From Myxococcales bacterium UBA1238 (GTDB lineage: Bacteria; Myxococcota_A; Bradymonadia; UBA7976; UBA1532), in contig DBWM01000002.1 of NCBI GenBank assembly GCA_002309015.1, forward strand, positions 2,771 to 66,770: a DNA stretch of 64,000 nt, in the 5' to 3' direction. The notes below the pieces were generated by a model. That model made no database searches and had not been told where the DNA came from. It was given only the letters and a program-made list of their open reading frames with translations. The position numbers were made by a program, and so were the translations under genes. This document shows, piece after piece, positions 9,904-16,869 of the stretch. Each line of letters begins with the position of its first letter. The stretch's first letter is position 1.

Positions 9904-11109
9904 TTACCGCAGGCCGTAATGCTCGACCACGTAGTCGATGTCTTTGTCTCCGCGGCCCGAGAGGTTGGCCAGGATCGCATTCCGCGGGTTTGCGTGGGCG
10001 TATTTCATCGCGTATGCGACGGCGTGGGCGGATTCGAGAGCGGGGATGATCCCCTCCACTTTTGAAAGCGTGTAGAAGGCGTCGAGGCATTCCTCGTCGT
10101 TGATCACCGTATATTTTGCACGGCCGATGTCCTTTAACAGGCAATGTTCAGGACCGGTTCCCGGGTAATCGAGGCCGCTCGCGATCGAATAGACGGGCGC
10201 GGGTTCGCCCTGATCGTTTTGAAGGAGGTACGACTTAAAGCCGTGTAAGAGACCGGGCTGTCCGAAGGTGAGGCTCGCAGCATGGTCGCCTGTGTCGTTG
10301 CCTCTGCCGCCGGGTTCAACGCCGATGAGCTCTACGTCTTCATCCTGCACGAAGCCTGAGAACAATCCGATGGCATTGGATCCACCGCCCACAGCTGCGG
10401 TCACAGCGTCGGGGAGTTCGCCGGTCATCTCGAGGAACTGCTCTCTCGCTTCAATCCCCACAACGCGCTGGAACTCGCGCACCAGCATCGGAAACGGGTG
10501 AGGTCCCACGACGGAGCCGATGCAGTACAAACTGTTTACGGGATCCTGCATCCAGGCCTTAAAGGCGGAGTCGACCGCTTCCTTCAGGGTCTTTAGCCCC
10601 TCGTGAACGGGCACCACCTTGGCTCCGAGCAGTTGCATGCGGATCACGTTGGGCTTTTGTTTCTCGATGTCGACCTGGCCCATATGGATCTCGCATTCCA
10701 GGCCAAAATAGGCGGCTGCGGTGGCGAGGGCGACGCCGTGTTGTCCGGCACCGGTCTCTGCGATCAGCTTCTTCTTGCCCATGTAGCGCGCAAGCAATCC
10801 TTCGCCCATGCAGTGGTTCAGCTTATGTGCGCCGCTGTGGTTTAAATCTTCGCGCTTCAGGTAGATGCGCCCGCCGCATCGCTCCGATAGATTTTTGCAA
10901 TAGTAGACGGGGGTGGGCCTTCCCTGGAAATGGCGGCGAATCTGGCGCAGCTCGCTGATGAAGTTGTGGGATTTGCTGATCGAGTAATAGGCGTCGGTGA
11001 TCCGATCCATCTCCTGCTGCAGGTCGGGGGGCAGGAACGATCCGCCATGGGCGCCAAAATAGCCGTTTGCGTCGGGGGTGGTCTTGAAGTAGTCGGTGGA
11101 GATCTTCAT
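9904..11109 (-). CDS. trpB: tryptophan synthase beta subunit
   Basis: It joins indole and serine to make tryptophan using pyridoxal phosphate. The 401-residue protein has the N-terminal GYFGAHGGSFLP, the PLP lysine motif in LNHSGAHKLNHCMGEG, the Glu of the active site (AETGAGQHG) and the phosphate-binding GGGSNAIG loop. The family usually has HKIN; here it reads HKLN. I chose the ATG at 11109 (MKISTDYF). An upstream in-frame ATG at 11124 is possible, and a TTATAC box near 11135 suggests transcription starts just before. No trpA is next to it, so the alpha subunit must be encoded elsewhere or replaced. The downstream neighbour is a radical SAM gene. Confidence 0.95.
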   Translation of the reverse strand: MKISTDYFKTTPDANGYFGAHGGSFLPPDLQQEMDRITDAYYSISKSHNFISELRQIRRHFQGRPTPVYYCKNLSERCGGRIYLKREDLNHSGAHKLNHCMGEGLLARYMGKKKLIAETGAGQHGVALATAAAYFGLECEIHMGQVDIEKQKPNVIRMQLLGAKVVPVHEGLKTLKEAVDSAFKAWMQDPVNSLYCIGSVVGPHPFPMLVREFQRVVGIEAREQFLEMTGELPDAVTAAVGGGSNAIGLFSGFVQDEDVELIGVEPGGRGNDTGDHAASLTFGQPGLLHGFKSYLLQNDQGEPAPVYSIASGLDYPGTGPEHCLLKDIGRAKYTVINDEECLDAFYTLSKVEGIIPALESAHAVAYAMKYAHANPRNAILANLSGRGDKDIDYVVEHYGLR

Positions 11110-11668
11110 TGCGCAGACTTTCATTGTGAACAGCGCAGCGTATAACACGAAGAGCTTTGGGACTGCGAATGCTTTTCACGGGCGATGGGGGATCGAAAGA
11201 ACAGCGCGCGATTGCCGATTGCGCTTCTTGAAGGCATGCCCTCCGGTGCGCTGTGAATCAATCCCCGCGTTTGGAAAATATGTGGTGGATGCTTTGATCT
11301 AAATCCGCTGGATAGGTTGAAAACCGCAGATCTAGATCTCCTGAATCCGCAGAATTGGGTAATTGCTGCAGGAAGGTTGCTGATTTGTCCACCCGTTTGC
11401 GCAGATACCTGCTCGTGGCTGTCGCTGCAATCAAAGAGATTGAAGAAAACGAAGGTTGCGAGCTTCGCTCAAAGGCGGGAATTGAATAGCAGAGGACTGT
11501 TTGGAATTTCTCAACTGGCGGGATTCTGTTGGTGTCTCACCAAAGCCGTGATCGCTATCCGCAGTATCAGCAATTTGTTGGCTGACTTCAATTTTGCAAT
11601 CCGTCGGATTGAAAAGCAGATCGCCTAAAGCTGCCGCGCAACAGATGCAATTCGCGGGATCCCCGTTG
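11110..11668. other. intergenic region, no gene seen
   Basis: About 560 bp upstream of trpB. The first ~60 bp must hold the trpB leader and probable promoter. Farther right there are scattered GAAAA/GAATC words at irregular 20-45-bp spacing, reminiscent of but less regular than the phased arrays elsewhere in the window. Short open frames have no ribosome sites. Confidence 0.5.
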
Positions 11669-11914
11669 CTAGAACTTTTTCCCCAGCAGCAATCGCGCGA
11701 TGGCGATAAGGAGGCAGGTGCCCACGACGTTGAGGATCAGCTCGATGAACCAGCCGCCGCCGATATGGAGCAAGCCTCCGATGAAGCCGCCCAGGAACGA
11801 GCCCACGATACCGAGCAGGCAGTTGATCCAGAAGCCGTGGTGGCTCTTCATGAAGAGGCCTGCAAGCCAGCCCACGAGGGCGCCCACTAAAATGGTGATG
11901 ATGATCGAAAGCAT
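11669..11914 (-). CDS. GlsB/YeaQ/YmgE family membrane protein
   Basis: An 81-residue protein that is nearly all hydrophobic, with three predicted membrane segments and the Gly-rich pattern of this family: GALVGWLAGLF near the N-terminus, a conserved LLGIVGSFLGGFIGG core and a C-terminal hydrophobic helix ending RLLLGKKF. The family (older name: transglycosylase-associated protein) is widespread in bacteria, small, inner-membrane, and often stress-induced. A biochemical activity has not been established. The gene stands alone, with an upstream ribosome site (AGGAGTT). Its length is normal for the family. Confidence 0.88.
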   Translation of the reverse strand: MLSIIITILVGALVGWLAGLFMKSHHGFWINCLLGIVGSFLGGFIGGLLHIGGGWFIELILNVVGTCLLIAIARLLLGKKF

Positions 11915-12214
11915 GGGGTTGAACTCCTGTAAAAAAACGATGGTTGAAATCGATGCCCGGGGGCAACGGCGCAGATTTTAAAGTTGAAAAATGGAGATGC
12001 AACAGGATCCCGCAGATTCGATCGTTTGCGCCAGGGGCTGCCCGGAGTCTTCGCCGGCGCGAGCGGATAATGCCGCGCCGTCAGGACAGATTCGCGCCAC
12101 AGCTTTGGCGTCGCCAGCGTCCCGGGCATCGCCGCTTTTTTTGTGAGCGGACAGGCGTATAACGGGCTTGTATCGGGCGCATGCAATGCGGGTTTTGTGG
12201 CAGAAAGGAGCAAC
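11915..12214. other. intergenic region between divergent genes
   Basis: 300 bp separating the leftward GlsB-like gene from the rightward E1-like gene. It must contain both promoters. I found no convincing -35/-10 pair and no gene. The last bases hold the ribosome site AAAGGAG used by the E1-like gene. Confidence 0.5.
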
Positions 12215-13288
12215 ATGAGCATCGATCGCTACGCCAGACAAAGGCGCCTTTTCGGCGATGAGGGGCAATCGCGGATCATGAGATCGAGCGTGCTCGTGAT
12301 CGGTGCCGGAGCCCTCGGATCCACCGTGAGCAGCCTGCTGGTCCGCGCGGGTGTGGGCCGTTTGCGCATCTGCGATGATGACGTCATTTCTCTGCACAAT
12401 CTTCCACGACAATTGCTCTACGATGAGGACGATTTAAGTGACGAGATTAAAGCGAGCGAATGGTTCTCTGATTGGCGAAACATCGGAATTGAAGAGGAGG
12501 GTGATATAGGCATATTTTTCAATCGGTTGGATTGGGAAAATGACTGTCCGGTACATGGTGCTCAATCCTGCAAATTGAGAAGGTATATCCGGAAGCTCAC
12601 CGAGATAATCGACGAACATAAAGAGTGGACATGGGATGGAAGTTCTTCCGATACGACCCTTCCGGCAATGCAGATTCCACCAGAGCCTGACGAATCCGAT
12701 GAATTGGATGAACAGCCTGATGAGCTGACTTATTCATATCATTGGGTTGAGCGGAAGCCTATGAATAACGTTTCCCGAATCAAAAAGATTCAGATAGCAG
12801 CCGATAAGCTTCGTCGCATGAATCGGGACTGTTACGTGGAGCCCTATGCGGTGAAAGTTTCGGAACAAAACTTTTCGTCACTGGCCCATGGTATGGATCT
12901 GATCATAGACTGCACTGACGATCTGCCCTTCAGGCAGACGTTAAACCGACTCTGCGTATTGAGCGGCAAGCCCTGGATATATGGTGGCGTAAACGGCAGT
13001 CTTGCGATGGTGGCCGCCTTCAGCGGTTCGGGCAAACCCTGCTTTAGCTGCGCCTTCGGCGAAGAGGCTTCCAAACAAGAGCCGCCTCAGGTTTTAAACG
13101 CCGCCCCAGCCCTCTGCGCATCGTATCAATCGGCGATCGCCTTAAAGGCCCTCGCTTTTCAAAAACTCGAATCTGTTCTCTGGACCTGCGATCCCTGGTC
13201 CGGAATCACATCCACTGTCAAACTGCGCCCCGATCCCGATTGTCCCATCTGCGGCATTCGGAAAGAGGGCGAAGGAGTGTCACCGTGA
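12215..13288 (+). CDS. ThiF/MoeB/HesA-type E1-like adenylating enzyme with a large insertion
   Basis: E1-like enzymes adenylate the C-terminal Gly of ubiquitin-fold carriers for sulfur transfer or conjugation. The ATG at 12215 has AAAGGAG upstream and gives 357 residues. The nucleotide-binding GAGALGS (30-36), acidic DDD (54-56) and NLPRQ (62-66) motifs are standard. The next conserved helix (KIQIAADKLRRMN, from ~191) should follow within ~15 residues but comes ~125 later: about 110 extra residues, acidic, coded by visibly more AT-rich DNA, interrupt the fold. DCTDD (232-236) is present, and Cys pairs 276/279 and 343/346 form a probable zinc site as in MoeB. It overlaps the carrier gene by four bases. 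No thiamine or molybdopterin gene is nearby, so the pathway is unknown. Confidence 0.85.
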   Translation: MSIDRYARQRRLFGDEGQSRIMRSSVLVIGAGALGSTVSSLLVRAGVGRLRICDDDVISLHNLPRQLLYDEDDLSDEIKASEWFSDWRNIGIEEEGDIGIFFNRLDWENDCPVHGAQSCKLRRYIRKLTEIIDEHKEWTWDGSSSDTTLPAMQIPPEPDESDELDEQPDELTYSYHWVERKPMNNVSRIKKIQIAADKLRRMNRDCYVEPYAVKVSEQNFSSLAHGMDLIIDCTDDLPFRQTLNRLCVLSGKPWIYGGVNGSLAMVAAFSGSGKPCFSCAFGEEASKQEPPQVLNAAPALCASYQSAIALKALAFQKLESVLWTCDPWSGITSTVKLRPDPDCPICGIRKEGEGVSP

Positions 13289-13518
13289 AAGTCACCGTAG
13301 AGTTCATGGGCCCCATCCGGCGCCCCTGGCCAGAGCAAAGCAAAGAGATCGAGCTCCCCGATGGCAGCAAAGTCTCTGCGCTCTTTTCTGAATTAGGCTT
13401 CACCGAGGTTGAATCCCGATCGATCAACGTGCTGAGGGACGGATTGAGGCTTCGCCCCTTTAGTCACCTGATTGACGGGGAACGCATCGTCCTCATGGTC
13501 CCGGCCGGCGGAGGTTGA
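13285..13518 (+). CDS. MoaD/ThiS-like ubiquitin-fold carrier protein
   Basis: A 77-residue protein translated from a GTG at 13285 inside the stop of the E1-like gene (GTGA overlap), with AAGGAG eight bases upstream, so translation is probably coupled. The pattern VKVTVEFMG...ELPDGSKVSALFSELG...VLRDGLRLRP...LIDGERIVLMVPAGGG matches the beta-grasp fold of MoaD/ThiS. The chain ends in Gly-Gly-Gly, so it has the terminal Gly-Gly on which E1 enzymes act. Being paired with its E1 suggests a dedicated carrier/activator module. It could serve thiamine, molybdopterin, tungstopterin, cysteine or siderophore sulfur transfer; the sequence does not decide which. Confidence 0.85.
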   Translation: MKVTVEFMGPIRRPWPEQSKEIELPDGSKVSALFSELGFTEVESRSINVLRDGLRLRPFSHLIDGERIVLMVPAGGG

Positions 13519-13601
13519 AAAACAGCGATCGCCGCCTGCTGGCGAATGGGGTGGATTGGGGATTGGGGCGGCATCACTCAATGGGTAATTGGGCAGGTTA
13601 T

Positions 13602-13627
13602 AAAATGCGCCTGAGGGGCGTTTTTGT
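13602..13627 (+). terminator. possible terminator after the E1/carrier pair
   Basis: A short hairpin (CGCC, four-base loop, GGCG) within TAAAATGCGCCTGAGGGGCG is followed by TTTTTGTG on the plus strand, 84 bp after the carrier gene. The stem is only 4-5 bp. Confidence 0.4.
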
Positions 13628-13654
13628 GTGACGTGAGGCTGTGGAATTGCGGGC

Positions 13655-13935
13655 CTCAGACGTTTCGGGTAATCCTTTTCTATCATGAACTCCAGCAGGC
13701 AGGGAAATGCTGAATCCCTCGCTTTGAGCGAAGGGTGCCTTCACATCATTATATTCTCCGTTCTTCTCCAGCACGATCTCCGGACTCCAATCATTCACGA
13801 CGACCGATCGATCCGATGTCGCCCATGGGATCAGAGCAGAATCTTCTGCATTCGCAGCCCTATGCGCCATGGAGATCGCGCAAGACCCAGGTTTGCTCTG
13901 CTCCTCCCAATTGAAGGCTGAGCTTTGCGGAGCAT
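13655..13935 (-). pseudogene. decayed gene remnant, copy A of a pair
   Basis: Read leftward from the ATG at 13935 (MLRKAQPS), this segment encodes, after one frameshift, the series ISMAHRAANAED ... NDWSPEIVLEKNG ... VKAPFAQSEGFSISLPAG ... DRKGLPETSE. The same series appears in the segment at 14163-14442, in the same order and at similar spacing. The two copies have broken frames at different places: here between the IGRSRAN part and the CAISMA part. That is what is expected of two independently decaying copies of one small gene of about 90 codons. I do not recognise the parent family, and a fast-evolving non-coding repeat is a possible alternative. Confidence 0.45.
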
Positions 13936-14162
13936 CGAATGATTTGCAGCTGTGAGGGATCGGGGATGTGGGGGAGTTGGAGATTGACGATGGGCAGATG
14001 GATGCTGAAATGGGTGAATAGGTGAGTGGATGTAGGTCTGATGGTGATCATGTGGGTGAATCAGTGAGAGGGTATGGGGTGATGATTTGTGAAGGGGCGG
14101 AATGGGCGAGCCGTTGCAGGCCAATCTTTTTTGAAATGGGCGGACTGTTGAAAACAGTTTTT

Positions 14163-14442
14163 TGATATTTCTGGCAATCCTTTCTGATCGCGGGAGCCTG
14201 CAGGCAGGGAGATGACGAATCCCTCTTCTGGTGCAAAGGGTTCCTTTACCCCATCTGCATTTTCCGTTCCCTCCAGGAATGACGATTGGGTTCCAATCAC
14301 CCATGAGGGCCGACAGCTCAGATGTCATCCCTCTGAGCTGATGGGAATCGTTTGAATCCGCAACCTTACACGCCATAGAGATTTCGCAAGCCCTATGTTT
14401 GCGCCCATTCAGCCCCAACGCAGGCCGAGCTTCAAGGAGCAT
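14163..14442 (-). pseudogene. decayed gene remnant, copy B of a pair
   Basis: Starts at the ATG at 14442 (MLLEARPALG), matching the start of copy A (ATGCTCC..AAGCTC.GCC in both). It continues RACEISMACKVADSND, parallel to the CAISMAHRAANAED of copy A. After GDWN the matching frame shifts by one to give a second block, TENADGVKEPFAPEEGF and then VISLPAGSRDQKGLPE, parallel to copy A. DNA identity is high enough to align by eye across ~280 bp. The break lies at a different position from that in copy A, so both copies are probably non-functional. Confidence 0.45.
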
Positions 14443-14470
14443 CGGAGTGGTTAACCGTATTCAGAGTTGC

Positions 14471-15520
14471 TGAAATGAATGGATAGGTAGGAAGCTGTAT
14501 GCAGGTTACCGGTGAATCGGTGGTATTGGTAGGGAGCTGTAAGCAGGGAGTAAGTGAATCGGCGGTATTGGTGGGGAGCTGTAAGCAGGAAGTAAGTGTA
14601 GTGGAGGTACTGGTGGGTGACTGTACGTAAGATATGAGCGCAGTGGAGGTATTGTGCGGCAGATGTAGGTTAGAAGTAAGTACAGTGGAGGTATTGGTGG
14701 GTGACTGTATGTAAGAGGTAAGCACAGTGGCGGTGTCGGTAGGTTGCTGTATGGCGAAAGTAGGTGAAGTGGAGGTGTCGGTAGGTTGCCGTATGGCGAA
14801 AGTAGGTGCAGTGGCTGTGCTGGTAGGTTGCTGTATGGCGAAAGTAGGTGAAGTGGAGGTGTCGGTAGGTTGCTGTATGGAGAAAGTACGTGAATTGGAG
14901 GTATTGGTGGGTGACTGTATTGCAGAAGTAGATGAAATGGCGGAATCGGTAGGCAGCTGTATGGCGAAAGTAAGTGCAGTGGAGGAGATGGTAGGCAGCT
15001 ATATGGCAGAAGTAGGTGAAATGGCGGAATCGGTAGGCAGCTGTATGTAAGAAGTAGGTGAATTGGCGGAATCGGTAGGCAGCTGTATGCAGGAAGTCTC
15101 TGAAGTCGCGTGATTGCTGGGGCCAGATAAGGAAGTTGTGGGTGAAGTGGAGATGAATGTGGGTGAGTATATGGAAGATATGGGCAAAATGGAGGTAATG
15201 GTGGGTGGCTATACGTAAGATGTAGGTAAAATGGCGATATTGGTGGGTATGTATACGTAAGCTGTAGGTGAAACGGCGGTAATGGTGGAAAACTCTGCGT
15301 AAGCTGTAGGTGAAACGGCGGTAATGGTGGGTGGATCGGAGTAACCTGTGGGTGAAACGGCGGTATTGGTGGGGAACTCTGTGTAACCTGTAGGCAAAAT
15401 GGCGGTATTGGTGGGGAACTCTGTGTAACCTGTAGGCAAAGTGGCGGTATTGGTAAGAAACTCTGCGTAAGCTGTAGGTGAAACAGCGGTATCGGTGGGT
15501 GACTCTGCGTAAGCTGCAAG
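14471..15520. repeat. 25-unit 42-bp tandem array
   Basis: Twenty-five consecutive units of 42 bp, with no net insertion or deletion, fill 14471-15520; a partial unit follows. The consensus begins GTGAAATGGCGGTATTGGTG and ends near GTAAGAAGTAG. Neighbouring units are often closer to each other than to distant ones (for example four near-identical units at ~14724-14890), as expected of unequal exchange. In the plus frame starting at 14514 each unit reads as 14 residues, two heptads with Val at fixed positions (VGEMAESVGSCMAKV type), but many units carry a TAA or TAG in that frame. A minus-strand frame is open through most of the array as a Pro-Leu repeat. No start or ribosome site supports either. 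Confidence 0.85.
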
Positions 15521-15545
15521 TGAATCGGCGGGATTGAAGGGATTC

Positions 15546-16005
15546 GGGTGAGCGCGTCGCAGCTGAACTGGAAAAATGGGGGGAGCGCAGATTTCAGAGG
15601 CGCAATTTGTTTTCAGGATTCGGATGAATGGAAGGATGTGCCTGGTTTGCGGAGTTCAGCTGTGAATTCTGCCCTGCATCCTAATGGAACAATGTTTTCA
15701 CGGGGTCAAACGAGACCTGCATCCGCCATGGATATCGATGGGCTGACCGCTCATCGGCCTGCAGAGGGCATGATCGATGGATTTCAGATACGAAAATAGC
15801 CTATTGATCTGTGATGAACGATCATTTCACGGTATAAAAAGGGATGCGTATTTGCCATGATCGATGATTTCATGCTGTGAAAACAGCGATCGTGGCGCAT
15901 CGGTGGGTGGTTTCACAGCATGAAGAGGCGTTGCAGGCCGGCTGGAACGATGATCTCACGCAGGGAGGAGCCGATCAGGGGCGCATGCAGCGCCTTTTCA
16001 TCGAC
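15546..16005. repeat. intergenic region with five ~43-bp phased units
   Basis: The left part (15546-15790) shows nothing. From 15792 there are five units at 15792, 15835, 15879, 15922 and 15965, i.e. 43-44 bp apart. They begin GAAAATAGCC, TAAAAAGGGA, GAAAACAGCG, GAAGAGGCGT and GAGGAGCCGA. Several unit junctions form the palindrome TTTCA-N5-TGAAA (for example TTTCATGCTGTGAAA at 15869-15883). The last unit touches the end of the leftward outer-membrane-type gene. Confidence 0.55.
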
Positions 16006-16794
16006 TTACAAATCATCCATTGTGAGGTCGAGACGGATTTGTAATCCGCCCATATAGTAGTTCGCTGCGTCTGTGTGCCAGTAGGTAAAGAAGAGCCCAA
16101 ACCATTGATAGAGCGTGAGCTCAGCTTTCAGGGCGGGACCTGAGCGTTTGGGTTCACCTTTGTTGAAGAGGGTGGAGATGTAACCGACGCCCAGGGCGGG
16201 ACTGAGGAAATCGGATCCGGATCCAAGGAAGGTTCGGACCATGAGGAAGCTTTGGCTGTAGAGGGCGATATGGCCGTCGCCGTCATCCTCGTCGTCGTTA
16301 TCCGGATCGCATTTGCTCAGATCGTCGTCCTCATCGCTCAATGCATAGCAGAGGACGGAACCCAGATGTTCACCGAAGCCCTTATGCCGCAGCTGGAGCC
16401 GCTTTTGGGTCAGGGTACTGGGCTGATCGCTGTTGGGAATCGGTGGCAGCTCTCCGCTCTGATCGTCTTTTTTGAACCAGGGCGCAATGGTAAAACCCTG
16501 ATCGAAATAGAGTCCGAACCGTGAAAACCGATAGCCCACCGAGCCTGAGAGCGAAACCCCAAAGCCGTGATGGGCTTCGGCAGGCCTGGCGTTGATGTAC
16601 CCCTCGTTCGATGGGTCTTCGATGTCCTTGTAACTGTAGTTGAGCCCAATGCCGAGGCCGAAGACGATGCCCGTTTGCGTGATTTCCGCCTGTTTAAACT
16701 GCGGCATCGTCGGCTCCGCCGGCAATTCAATGGCCTGCAGATCCGATGCGTTCAGCAACAAGAGGAAGATACAAAGGGGGAAGGATGCCTTCAT
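16006..16794 (-). CDS. outer-membrane-type protein
   Basis: A 262-residue protein with a Sec signal peptide (MKASFPLCIFLLLLNASDLQA), then segments typical of barrel strands: GIVFGLGIGLNYSYKD, HGFGVSLSGSVGYRFSRFGLYFDQGF, SFLMVRTFLGSGSDFLSPALGVGYIS and a C-terminal YYMGGLQIRLDLTMDDL. An acidic loop (SDEDDDLSKCDPDNDDEDDGDG, shown in part, near residue 180) resembles a calcium-binding loop. It lies 75 bp after the end of the large lipoprotein gene on the same strand and may share its transcript. The family is not identified. Confidence 0.75.
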   Translation of the reverse strand: MKASFPLCIFLLLLNASDLQAIELPAEPTMPQFKQAEITQTGIVFGLGIGLNYSYKDIEDPSNEGYINARPAEAHHGFGVSLSGSVGYRFSRFGLYFDQGFTIAPWFKKDDQSGELPPIPNSDQPSTLTQKRLQLRHKGFGEHLGSVLCYALSDEDDDLSKCDPDNDDEDDGDGHIALYSQSFLMVRTFLGSGSDFLSPALGVGYISTLFNKGEPKRSGPALKAELTLYQWFGLFFTYWHTDAANYYMGGLQIRLDLTMDDL

Positions 16795-16869
16795 GGGACC
16801 TCAGAGACGGTTTTCAGGGAGTGAAAGGGGAGAAGGAAGCGGGGAGGGCTGTGTTGAGCTGCTTCAAAA

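Noticed and set aside
9845..10144. A longer start for the radical SAM gene
   Set aside because: It would overlap trpB by 240 bp and add an Arg/Pro-rich stretch that is the out-of-frame reading of trpB.
14506..15519. A 337-codon minus-strand open frame rich in Pro and Leu across the 42-bp array
   Set aside because: A repeat whose unit is a multiple of three keeps any stop-free frame open. There is no ribosome site, signal or known fold, and codon choice is dictated by the array.
14471..15520. CRISPR array
   Set aside because: Units are similar along their whole length instead of identical repeats with unique spacers, and no cas gene is in the window.
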